NCBI GenBank assembly: GCA_036971615.1 | Contig: JAYKKR010000018.1 | Location: 310,001-374,000 of the forward strand | Reading direction: 5' to 3' | Source of the DNA: Amyloporia xantha | Taxonomy: Eukaryota; Basidiomycota; Agaricomycetes; Polyporales; Adustoporiaceae | DNA length: 64,000 nucleotides | Shown: positions 47,288-58,129 of the stretch, one piece after another | Layout: every line of letters starts with the position of its first letter | Position numbering within the stretch: position 1 is the first letter of the stretch | Position numbers and translations under genes: made by a program | The notes under the pieces: model-generated | The model's input: only the letters and a program-made list of their open reading frames with translations | Databases searched by the model: none | Told to the model about the DNA's origin: nothing

Positions 47288-48165
47288 GGTGATTGCTTTA
47301 TTGAAGAACAACTGCGATGAAGAACTAGAAACGATATGAACAAGGAGGCGAACAAGGGAGGGCACCCGGCGTAGATAAATGGTCCGACCCTAACCCCACT
47401 TTATGCTTTCAGGAACACCTCTGACGCGTGCCACTGGCAGTCCCCTCTATTAACCCCACGCTGAGGGCCTTAGCACCATTGTTTCTACACCTGACGCATC
47501 CTTACAAAAAAGGGGAGCTTGATGCTGCTATGAACCCTTTCTCATTTGTCACGAATCTCAAGTGAAGGGTGGTACGTATAGGGCTATATTTCGGTTGGAT
47601 GTCAACCGGACAGCTTGCCATGCACCCCTGGAGCGGCGGATTCTGGAGACCTCCTGCCACCAAGCAGATGCCACGCTTGTCGTTCAAACTTCATGTCGTC
47701 ACTGTTCCTGCTCACTGACGTGCGGCTAGCCCTGCTATTCTCCACGGTATGTGACATTCTGCACAGTGGTCTACTTAGCTTCATGGTTTGTACCGCTTGA
47801 GCATTGGTCTTCGCCGTTCGGTTTGCGCCCCTCTGAAAGTGGCAGGGCCGAGAATGTAGCACAGCGCATGCGAGCGCAATAGATGTCCAAGCTGCGGACA
47901 TGCTCATTGGTGGACGGATCGGTATGCTTGTATTAATCTGGTACTCAGGGTCACGACGCAGTGCGTGGAGATGCGTGGGCCTGTACTCTACGGGATAAAT
48001 ACATTCTGGTTTCTAATAAATATCACGGATGCGTGGTATCTCTACTGGCCGCGATGGGTCCATCATCCTCGATAACCTCCTCTTCTTGCCAATTCCACTT
48101 GTCGGTTTTTTCAAGGCGTTCATTCTACAAAACCGGTAGAATTTACAGACAAACATGCACGTATT
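47288..48165. other. Divergent spacer upstream of the decarboxylase gene
   Basis: Holds the decarboxylase promoter. A plus-strand frame at 47961-48160 shows no similarity I recognise and may be decayed 5' sequence of the reductase relic. Confidence 0.35.
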
Positions 48166-49031
48166 TTGCCGATGCGTTCGGGGGCATCATGCCTGATGGA
48201 CGACCTGTGCGTGCGAAGCTCAGTGACCCACGACTCATTCATTGTACATGTAGAAGCTAAGCTGCTGGATGCAAGCGTCTTGCGACGATATAACACTATT
48301 AAGTTCTACGAGAGAAATGTCCCACGTCATCATCTGCTAAATACACACGACTCAACTGCTGAGGGGGTCTTGGCATACGCTGCAGAGAAAACAGACGTTC
48401 CGGTGGCAATAGTGCGCATCGGCCAACTGTCCGGAAGCATTTCATCCGGAGTGTGGAATACGCACGAGTATGTTCCGATCTTGTTTGGGACATGTCTGCA
48501 TCTAGGTCTCGTCCCGGACTACCTTCCGGTAAGTAGAACATCTCCCCAAATCGTAAGCGATAGACTTACCGTGCCTCTTAGGATGTTAGATGGACCCCCA
48601 CAGACGTGGCTGCTGTTGTTCTGACCGATTTACTGCTAAATGACAAGGTGGCAGACGGAGCAAAAGTGTCGGTAAGACATATCGACAGCTCGCAAGTCGT
48701 TACCGGGACTGTACTCTTCCGCTGGCTGATTGAAGCCTCCGGAGGTTCGTTGCAGTCGACTACCACTGATACGTGGCTCCAGCTTGTCAATCGCAGTCCC
48801 TCTCTCGATATCCCAGCCCAACGCATGCTAGGCTTCTTCGAACTATGGCTGAATGAGGCGGATCATCACCGCAAACGGCCATTGTGCACGAGGCACACGA
48901 GAGAAATATCGAAGGCTATGGAGCATCCGTACATCACAGCCCAGCTCGTCACCAAATACTTCGAGTATATACAGACGAGGAGCAAAAGGAAACAACAGCA
49001 ACAACAGGCGTTTGATATTGTTTTCCGTTGA
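48166..49031 (+). pseudogene. C-terminal relic of an adenylation-thioester reductase enzyme (NRPS-like/CAR-like)
   Basis: The recognisable part is the C-terminal half of a thioester-reductase (NAD-binding 4) domain: AYAAEKTDVPVAIVRIGQLS, SGVWNTHEYVPILFGTC and LGLVPDYLP. Then a GT-AG intron (GTAAGT at about 48531, TTAG at about 48581) and DVRWTPTDVAAVVLTDLLLN. The tail has FRWLIEASGG, MLGFFELWLNEAD and the terminal helix ITAQLVTKYFEYIQ, stop 49029-49031. The N-terminal adenylation domain, the carrier domain and the Gly-rich NADP loop are all missing upstream, and the expected YSESKW-like catalytic region is degraded (THDSTAEGVLAYAAEK). It is therefore a truncated remnant and not an active reductase. 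The spliceable intron and clean C-terminus suggest it was lost recently. Confidence 0.72.
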
Positions 49032-50019
49032 CCAATGGTTCTGTAGCGCGCTGCACCAGTAGCTTTTGCGATGTATTGCGATGTTCATGAATGTTTGATT
49101 TATTACTATATAACCCAAGAGGGATACAACATATTTAGTTTTACGAGTCATAAGTATATACAGAGGAGGTTGAATGATCATACTTGCACACTCATTTTCT
49201 GATCACGAAGCATAGAGAACCACCCACTGTCGCAGAAGGCGTTCTGGTCGCGAGTCCGAGTCACTGGCAGGTCGATGAGCACCAACATGAGCAACTGATA
49301 CAGCGCGCCTCTCCATGACCGCCGTCGACAGTATGTAGATGAGCGCATTCAATATTCTTCATGCGCAGACGGCGCTGGAGACCTACAATGTGTCGTCACA
49401 CCACCCGGTGCGACTCCAGCTCAAGTTGACTGAACAGCAGCGGCCAACTTGACGCGGACTGTTCTGTATCGGTCGAAAGCTGCAAGTACCGGTCGCGTGG
49501 ACTCCAGACTCTGAACAATGGGAAATGGTCAAATTTTCCCCAAAGAATGAAGCTATCTTGCCTATGGCTGTATTGAAATTTATCACAAGTGAAACGGGGG
49601 AGATTGCATGATGGGAGGCTGTAGCCACTCTGTATTTGGCGATGTTTGTTCTAGCTGAAAGACGAACATGCTCACTTCGCTCGCAATAATGTGAGGGCTA
49701 AGTGCAATATCGCCGTGGCGGTCTTCGTATCATCATCTTCATACTGCTGTAAAGTGTTTAACTCTGAATGCGATGCGCTCTGAGATCTGAACCTTCGCCT
49801 CGTCTGCCAACACCACATTAAGAATATAATGTATGACTCTAGATTGTGCGCCAACATGGACCCACAAGCTATTCACAGGACGTCGCGCTCTATTGACTCT
49901 ATCGATGGCATTACCCCGGTCTCGGCCCAACAAAGGTGTTCGCGTTGGCCGACTTGATCGGCAACGAAATAGGACTCATTTGTACTCATTTGCCTGCCAA
50001 CGGGCGTGGCGTGGATTCG
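49032..50019. other. Intergenic region, nothing recognised
   Basis: Short frames only. The last 100 bp are the promoter of dynamin-like gene 2 and include an inverted GTTGGCC/GGCAAC pair near 49944-49965. Confidence 0.4.
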
Positions 50020-50027
50020 TATATAAG
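50020..50027 (+). promoter_or_regulatory. TATA box of dynamin-like gene 2
   Basis: TATATAAG lies 89 bp before the ATG at 50109, a usual distance for fungal core promoters. Confidence 0.55.
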
Positions 50028-50108
50028 GTTCAACCCTGCAACTACTGATCATTCCTCCACTTGCGACCTGTCCTCTACCTTCATTACGCCACGAACATAG
50101 CTTTTTAC

Positions 50109-52947
50109 ATGGCGATCAAACCCACCGAGCCTGACAATGTTTCTGGGGCTAGCGGTAGTCCCACAGAGGAACAGGATGGAATTGGATTGTCTGATCCGAG
50201 ATACTCTTCTGGCAGACGAAAAATGCTCGACCTAGTGAATCGTTTGCACAGCACCGGGTAAGTGCAGCCAGTCCCTGCAACGCGCACCTTGATTCGTAGC
50301 TTACACGGCCCCCCAAGTGTGCAACGAGACATGGACCTGCCCACGATCGCCGTCATCGGGTCACAAAGTGCTGGCAAGTCTTCGCTCATTGAGTCAATTT
50401 CTGGCATCAGTTTGCCAAGGGCGAGTGGCACTTGCACGAGGTATTCCAGACCTCTTTTGAGGAGCTCTGGTATTCATGAACTCTAGGGTGCCTATCGAAT
50501 GCCGTCTATCCCGGACTAACAATGCTTGGATGTGTATCGTTTCACTTCGCTTTACCACCGACGCACGAGGTCAAACTCTGGGACAGCCTCGTACCGAACC
50601 CTTCGGTGACCCTATTGTAGACAAGGCGATGGTTGCAGAGAGAATCCGACGGGCGCAGCGTGCAATTCTAGACCCCAATCTGGAAGCTCGTCAATTCTTG
50701 GAAGGAGATGATGAAGAATCGACCCTTCCTGAATTGTCGTTTTCGTTGAACTGCGTTCTGCTCCAGATCAGCGGCAAGAATGTAGAGGATCTATCGTTTG
50801 TCGATTTACCCGGTATGTACTCTTGGACAATGAAGTTCGCGCGACCTGCTGAGCTCATCAACGAACATCTTGAAGGGCTCATTGCAAGTGTTGGAAAGGG
50901 TGGTAGCGTGGGTGATATTGATCTTGTGCAGAAGCTAGTTCTGTCATACATCTCAAAACCGAGCTGCATCATTTTGCTAACGGTTGCATGCGAGAGTGAG
51001 CCAGGCTGTCTTTTCTATTTCTGGTTTCATACTAATCCCAGTTTCTAGCCGATTTTGAGAACCAGGGAGCACACAACCTAGCCAAGATACACGATCCGAA
51101 TGGAAAGCGTACCATCGGTAGGTCTTGTTGGCGACTACTCGAACATGTGGTCATAAACCGACTGTATCTAGGTGTTCTGACCAAACCCGACCGCATACCC
51201 GGCGGAGAAGAAGGCCGCTGGCTACGTTTCATTCGGAATGAATACGAGCCCCTCGACAATGGCTGGTTCACCGTGAAGCAGCCAGATTCACGTGCTCTGG
51301 CTACAGGGATCTCCTGGGACGATGCACGCCATTCCGAGCAGGAGTACTTCTCTACACAATCTCCGTGGGCAGATCTCAGCGAGGAGTGGCGAGATCGACT
51401 AGGAACCGCCAACCTCACGAACTGCCTTAGTGCCGTGTTATCCAGCCTCATCGCGAAGAGGTTAGTCAACAGTGACCTTTTCGCCTCGTACACAGACCTA
51501 TTCATCTGAACAGGCTTCCTGAACTCCAAAACGAGCTACAGTCGCTTCTTCAGAAGACCGAAGACGGACTTCGCCAGCTTCCGAAGCCTCCCTCAGATGA
51601 TGCCTTCGGAGAAGTTCTTCATCTCATCGTTGATTTCTGCCGTGACATGTCGAAGCACCTGGAGGGCCTTCCAGAGGAGTCTGGATTGCTGCAGGCAATC
51701 AGACCCCTTCAGGTCAAATTCAAGAAAGCGATCAGAGAGACCGCCCCAGACTTCCGCCCATATAAACGAACTGAAGGAGGTGACTCTGATGAGGACGAAG
51801 CTGACAATGATGAGAAATCATCTCCGGACGAAGCTGAGGAGTCTGATGAGGAATCATCTCTGGATGAACCTGGTAGTGAGACCAGCTCGTCGGTAGGAGA
51901 TGCAAGGGCAATCTACATAGATGAGGTCATGGATAAGGCTGAGAAGTACGCGTCCTCTTGATTCTATGTCATGCAGATATTGACTGTATCCATCATTCGT
52001 CACAGAGCTATCACACGGGAGTTGCCCGATCATTTTCCTTTCGTCGTCTCAGATAAATACATCGCTTCGATAACGGCACAGTGGCAAATACCTGCAAGGA
52101 ATCTCTTCGATGCCGTTCAGGCCATTGTCGCAGCCTATGTGAAACAATTAGTGATCAAACATTTCAAAAAGTTTTCTGAAGGGGGTTTGCAGCAGCATGT
52201 CACGTAAGTACTTCGCCTTTCTTTGGCCTGTGAAGTAACATCACGTCATGCACGCACTTTCTCAGCATCATCCTGCTTGACTATATAAAGGAACGTTGTG
52301 AGGCCACTATGACCAAGGTTACTTGGCTCCTTGAACTAGAGCAGCGTCCGTACACGCAGAATAAACACTATTACTCTGACTACAAGGACAAATACTTGAC
52401 TTATTATCGGGGATCCCGCGAAGGCAAGAAGAACCGACACTTACACAACCAGTTCCGTCAGTACGAGTCTCAGGAAGAGGACGGATCTGTCTCCCAGGAC
52501 TTGATCTACAAAGTTCTTTCAGGCCTTACTGAACTCGGTATGGAAGGGATAAATGCCAAAGACCTACCTAAACTACTTCCTCCTGACCCGTACGGGCCAG
52601 CACTCAATATTATGGCCACTGTGCGCGCGTACTTTCAAGGTATCTTGCATGGTGACATCTCAGATGGAGCAAGTCTCACATTAATATTCACTGCAGTGGC
52701 ATACAAGCGCTTTGTTGACTACGTTCCGATCGCCATCGATCATGAGCTAGTGCTCGGCTTAGACCGGAACGGGGCTCTGGAAGATGTTCTGCTCAAAGGT
52801 CTCGGTATCACGGGTCCAGAGGGGCGCAACCGCTGCAAAGAATTCATTCAAGAACCGATAAGTGTGGTACATCGCCGTCAGGAGCTGCAGAAGAGATGGG
52901 AACGACTGAATGAGGCGAAGAAGGAGCTGATGGAAATCTGGCTTTGA
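50109..52947 (+). CDS. Dynamin-like GTPase, paralog 2 (acidic stalk loop)
   Basis: Dynamin-superfamily GTPase of about 780 aa. Exon 1 is 50109-50257 ([16 protein letters not shown]... [13 protein letters not shown]); exon 2 50318-50440 carries G1 ([19 protein letters not shown]) and the G2 Thr (ASGTCTR); exon 3 starts at 50487. G3 is FVDLPG at about 50795-50812 and G4 is TKPD at about 51180. Downstream are [20 protein letters not shown], the stalk ([20 protein letters not shown], after a splice), APDFRPYKR, an acidic loop of about 40 residues, then [14 protein letters not shown]. After introns come [37 protein letters not shown] and the GED ([19 protein letters not shown]) ending KKELMEIWL. 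There is no PH or Pro-rich domain. It is followed 1 kb later by paralog 3 in the same direction. Confidence 0.93.
51788..51880 (+). repeat. 36-nt in-frame tandem repeat coding an acidic loop
   Basis: GATGAG(A/G)AATCATCTC starts at 51809 and again at 51845, giving a 36-nt period (12 codons). An older partial unit (GATGAGGACGAAGCTG) precedes it at about 51788. The repeated peptide is DE(K/E)SS(P/L)DE(A/P). It lies inside the stalk-loop codons of dynamin-like gene 2 and is absent from paralogs 1 and 3. Confidence 0.8.
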
Positions 52948-53950
52948 TCGACGGTGTGTTTCACAGTGCACTCGTTCGCTCTGTCATTTTGCGATGCAAC
53001 CTCAGTATGCGTAATATTGCTGTCATAACTGTTTGTACCAGTTTAGACCAACAAATGCGGCATTGCGTTCCGCATATCTTGACTCCACCTGCTATGGATG
53101 ATACCTTCAAAAGTGGAAAGTTCCCCAGTCAACTTCGCAATCAGCGTGATTCGCTATCTCATGCATCCATGAGACTGTCTAAAGTACGTGATGGGTGGTG
53201 GCATTGACCATTGCGTTCAATCGGGTATAATCGCTTCACAGACGCTGCGCAGTTAGAGTTCATACTCTCAGTCTGTCGAAAGCGTAATACGCGGGCCGCC
53301 GACGAATTGTCGACGGCCGCGCCGCAAGTATCCATAGAGAAACTATATATCACACTACACTGAGTTGAACATCTCCATGCGAAGGAATACCGTTTGGCAT
53401 TATCTCGCATCGTGTGTGGATATACTACAGAAATAATCCGCACAGTGGCGTATCCGCAGCGATAGCCTGGACCATGTACGTACCTTTCGGAATTCTGGCT
53501 GGGATTCGCGCAGGGTGTATTGCGGAACGTGTAGCGTCTTGGTGAAAATCGGCATGCTCTGTTTGAAAAATCACGGCATTCTTCTACTTTCAATCCCTCA
53601 GTTTCCACCATCTAGTGATGCAGGGGTATACATGGTGCGGCTTTCGCTGGATATTGTCGCAGGTGACGTGCTTCTCGACTCGCACTAAACGTTACTCTGC
53701 TAAAGTGCTCCCTCAGTGTGAGTGAAGATTCTACTCTCGTGCGGGCTGTATGTTAAGCATTATCTTAGTTCATCACTTTTGAAAGGATCTCTTTGCGATG
53801 TGCGTATATTTATGGTGTCTGGCACGTACCACAGCGTCTGTCGACGCACTTATAAACCGATAAGATTTATGCGCGGACTGTGCGTGTATTACATCCGCTC
53901 TCAGTTCTCGAGAAAGTTACTCTTACTCCATTTCGAGCGATTATCTCTTC
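52948..53950. other. Spacer between tandem dynamin-like genes
   Basis: No gene was recognised. A TTATAAAC box near 53848 lies about 100 bp before the paralog 3 start and is a likely core promoter. Confidence 0.45.
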
Positions 53951-56776
53951 ATGTTGCCGCTACAACCCTCCATTGCTCTAAGTGACGGTATCGCCAGCCA
54001 TGATGGGGTGGGTTTGTCTGATCCACAATACTCTGCTGGCAGGCGAAAGATGCTGGACCTCGTGAATCGACTGCATAGTACAGGGTGAATGTCCTTCCTA
54101 GTTTCGTCTCGCGTTTCACCGTCGCTCCTCGCTCATACAGTTGTTACAGGGTACAACGAGACATTGACTTACCCATGATTGCCGTGATTGGATCGCAAAG
54201 TGCAGGAAAGTCTTCTTTGATAGAGTCAATCTCAGGCATTACCTTGCCGCGAGCGAGTGGAACGTGTACCAGGTAATTGATTCCATCTAGATCGACATCT
54301 ACTATTCAGTTTTTCACTCGTTGATAGATGCCCGACGGAGTGTAGACTGTCTTACTCCGCTGCTCCTTGGAAGTGTGTGGTCTCCCTCAGATTCACCGCG
54401 GATAAGAACGGTCAACCTCTCGGGCAGGCACGTAACGAGCAATTCGGTGAACCCATAGTCGCCAAGGAAGAGGTTGAAGCTAGAATCCGCCGTGCGCAGC
54501 GGGCGATCCTGAATCCAAGCATCGATGCCCGTCACTTTCTCGATGGAGATGACATGGATCCTCTGGGTCGAGAGCTAACGTTCTCTATCAACTGCGTCTG
54601 CCTTGAAATCAGCGGTAGCGACGTCGCCGACTTATCTTTCGTGGATCTTCCAGGTGTGACCTCATGATTATACCTCACTCGTCTGACTTGCAGCTAATGC
54701 TCGTTCATAGGGTTGATTGCCAGCGTGGGTACCGGCGGTAGCTCAGGCGATATCGACTTGGTCAAGAGTCTGGTGACTGCATACATCGCCAAACCAAGCT
54801 GCATCATTCTCCTTACTGTTGCCTGCGAAAGTACGTACACGATCTATGGTGGGTACGCGGCACTAAACGTTGTTCCTTGACGCTATACAGCGGACTTCGA
54901 GAATCAAGGAGCCCACCATATCACTAAACAGCACGATCCTGACGGGAAGCGAACAGTCGGTGAGCTCGGTGACTTACAAGATCTGCTATGTCGAGGAAAT
55001 TAACAACATGCTAGGCGTATTGACCAAGCCGGATCGCATTCCTCGCGGTGAAGAGAGCCGATGGACCCGATTCATCAAGAACGAATACGAGGCGCTTGAT
55101 AACGGATGGTTCAGTGTGAAACAGCCTGATTCCTTGGCACTGGCCTCGGGCATATCCTGGGCGGAAGCGCGGCAGAGCGAACGGGAGTACTTCACCAGCA
55201 CGTCTCCATGGGCGGAGCTAGACTTCGAGTTTCAAGGTCATCTCGGAACGTCAAATCTCACCAACTGTCTCAGCAACATTCTGACGAACCTCATCGCGAA
55301 ACGGTTAGTCTTTGAACCAACGTTGAGATAGGGCAGATACTTACTCTTTCGGGAGTCTAGATTGCCTGAGTTGCAGGACGAGCTGCAAGAACTCCTTCAG
55401 AAAACCGAGGAGGGGCTGCGCCAGCTCCCAAAGCCGCCGTCCAACGACGCCTTTGCGGAAATTCTGCACGTCTTGTCGGAGTTCTGTCGCGACTTATCTA
55501 AGCATTTGGAAGGGACACCCGACGAAGCAGGTCTCTTGCAGGCGATACAACCTGTGAAGGATAAGTTTCGGGCAGCGATCAGAGACACCGCGCCTGACTT
55601 CAGGCCATATAAGAGCCCAACATGTAACGTTCTTGACCCGGATTCTGCCTGGTCCCCACCTAGCTTCTTGTCAAATGAAGAAGAGTCTGGCACTGTTACG
55701 GTCGACAACCCGTGCGCGATTTACGTCGATGAGGTGATGAAGCGCGCCCAAAAGTCAGTCCAAGACAAATCGGAATAGGTTCTTAGCTGACATTTGTCAT
55801 TTTCCACGTAGGGCGAGGACGCGAGAACTGCCTGACCATTATCCTTTCGTCGTATCGCAAGCTTACATCACCACGATCACTGCCAAATGGCACATCCCAA
55901 CGCGGACCTTGTTCGACTCCGTGCAAAAGATCCTCAATACTCATGTCAAGCAACTCATCGTGAAGCATTTCGCCCAGTACTCACAAGGAGGGCTGCAACA
56001 GCAGGTTACGTGAGCGTCCTTCCTCTGCTATGAGGTGCCAGAGCTCATTGGACGGCGCAGGATTGTCCTGACGGACTACGTCAAGGCCTGCTGTGAGATC
56101 ACCGCGGGCCGCATAGCTTGGCTGCTCGAGCTGGAGCAACGGCCGTCGACTTTGAATGGACATTACTATGCAGATTACCGCGATAAGTTCCTTGCGTTCT
56201 ATCGCGCTTATCGCGAGACAGACACCAGCGGGCCTCTCATCGACAAGCTGAAGAGGTACCGCCCTTTCCATGGCACGACTCTCAATGGGAAACCCAGAGC
56301 GACTACAGTGCCGTCGGAATTTCAGGAAAGTATGACGAAGGTCTTCTCTGGACTGAGCGAAATCGGGATGACGGGGATTCAGGCAACGGACCTCCCAAAG
56401 TTGCTGCCACCTGATCTGTACGATCCGGCTCTGCATATCATGGCGACTGTACGAGCATATTTCCAAGGTGAGTACACAGCACTGCATGATTGGGACCACG
56501 AATATACCGCTGATGGTGATTCCAGTCGCCTACAAGCGCTTTGTGGACTACGTTCCGATGGCAATCGACTACGAGCTGGTACTTGGGTTGTACAGGAATG
56601 GGGCGCTGGAGAGCGCGTTGCTGAAGGGCCTTGGTATTACCGGTGCGGAAGGACAGCGCCGCTGTGGGGAGTTCCTCCAAGAGCCGCAGAACGTCGTGAC
56701 GCGGCGTCAAGAGCTGCGAAAGAGGTGGGAACGATTGGACACCGCGAAGAAGGAGCTCATGGACCTGTGGCTTTGA
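53951..56776 (+). CDS. Dynamin-like GTPase, paralog 3
   Basis: Close tandem paralog of gene 2. The ATG at 53951 ([20 protein letters not shown]) is in frame with [20 protein letters not shown]. After an intron come G1 ([19 protein letters not shown], about 54184) and G2 (ASGTCTR); then FVDLPG (G3, about 54637), TKPD (G4, about 55021), [39 protein letters not shown] and [20 protein letters not shown], a Pro/Ser-rich loop, and [13 protein letters not shown]. Next are [37 protein letters not shown] and, after an intron starting at about 56468, the [22 protein letters not shown] ending [10 protein letters not shown] 284-codon frame running through the last intron is a read-through artefact. Role: GTP-driven assembly on membranes or ribonucleoproteins by family analogy; cargo unknown. 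Confidence 0.92.
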
Positions 56777-57290
56777 GGGTCACGTTTGACTTATGTGACC
56801 CACCGTACAACACCCACATATGTTTGCCAACGTGTCTAGAGCAGGGTCCGCGGTCTGCTCATTTAAACGCAATTTCTTGTATTTCATAGACTGCAAGGTT
56901 CCTTGCTACAAGTATCATTGATGACGAATAGTTGCAGGTTAAGCAGATAGTAAGAAGAAAATTGGGGAAGGAGGGAAGGGAATAGAAAGATATGCTGGCA
57001 TGGACGGTTATCGGTTTTCATAAACCTTTTGCATTGTCAACTGGACGGTATAGAGGTGACTGGAATGACTGGTAAATATTTGAAGTTTATGCATCATCGT
57101 GGTAGTACAGATGCAGTTGCGCGCGCCACAATCAAATAGCCAAATTTGGCGATCAGTTGTGGTCAGGTCTGCCATCCACTGCGCCTCGAATCATATAAAT
57201 CTGTTCTCTTTGCAACCTCTCAGTCGCAGCATTCGTCGCATCTTTCTTTCTGCCATTATTGTCTTTCTGCTGCTCCAGGCAACTCGAGAC
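56777..57290. other. Intergenic region upstream of the CFEM gene
   Basis: No coding frame or repeat recognised. It holds the 3' end of dynamin-like gene 3 and the CFEM promoter. Confidence 0.4.
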
Positions 57291-58129
57291 ATGCTAGCTA
57301 TCCTCCCAGTCTCATTGCTTCTGCTGGTCGCCACATTCGTCTCGGCGGAGACAGCATCACAGGTCCCACCTACACCGTCCAGCTCATTCACTAGTCTCTC
57401 ATCAGTGCCCGCGAGCGTGACCTTGACCATCACTTCGACTCCTTCCTTCTCTGAGAGTGCAAATGTCCCTGCATCGTCTACAATCACCGCGGCATACCCC
57501 AGTCTGAGCGACTATTCTTCCTGCGGTGAGTTTGTTTCCACTTTTCAAATGGTCGTTTTGGGCTGACAGCTGTTTTACGCCCTTTGTTGCGACTTTCGTT
57601 TGGAAGTTGACGATTGTCTTGACCAAGCAATCGCAGATGCCGGCTGTGACAGCATTGTCGATGTCAACTGTTTCTGTTCAAGCACGAAGTGCGTTGCCTT
57701 GTTTTCTAACTCCCATTACATTTTCTTCGCGACCCGGTCTGACGTACTTTTATGCCCAGTGTGACCGCTTTCAGTGCTTCCCTGACGTCTTGCATGGCGA
57801 AAGGATGTCCAGCGAGCCTCTCCCCTGCCGAAGGACTCGCCAACCAGTTCTGCGCGCTCGCATCCGCCAGCACGTCGATCAGCTTTGTGACGACGTCGTT
57901 CCCATCCTCTGTCCTCACTTCTTCCTCTGCGTCGTCTTCGACCCCCACCTCATCGCCAGCGTCGAAGTCGTCAACAGTACCGAAGTCGTCAGCCACCAGC
58001 TCGAGCTCAGCTTCAAGCACAGGCCCTGCGGGAGCCAGCTCTGCAGCTGAACCTGCTGCAAAACCCGGGCTGGCGCTTTCCCTCGCTGCGGGACTAGGAT
58101 TTGCTGTGCTTGGTGTCGTCTTCGGATAG
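57291..58129 (+). CDS. CFEM-domain GPI-anchored cell-surface protein
   Basis: Three exons (57291-57525, 57607-57688, 57760-58129) give about 229 aa. The ATG at 57291 starts a signal peptide (MLAILPVSLLLLVATFVSA). A Ser/Thr-rich stretch follows, then a CFEM domain with eight cysteines: SSC, DDCLDQAIADAGC, DVNCFC, LTSCMAKGC and ANQFC. This matches the CFEM pattern, including Asp residues near the third Cys that bind haem in some members. A long Ser/Thr linker leads to a hydrophobic C-terminus (PGLALSLAAGLGFAVLGVVF) with no basic tail, as expected of a GPI signal. Such proteins sit on the fungal plasma membrane or wall and can take part in haem/iron capture or surface properties. Which applies here is unknown. 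Confidence 0.88.

Noticed and set aside
48166..49031. Functional reductase
   Set aside because: Adenylation, carrier and NADP-binding parts are missing upstream, so only a C-terminal relic is supported.
56035..56889. 284-codon plus-strand frame as a separate gene
   Set aside because: It is the penultimate exon of dynamin-like gene 3 reading through its last intron into the wrong frame; the GED exon continues from the acceptor near 56525 in another frame.
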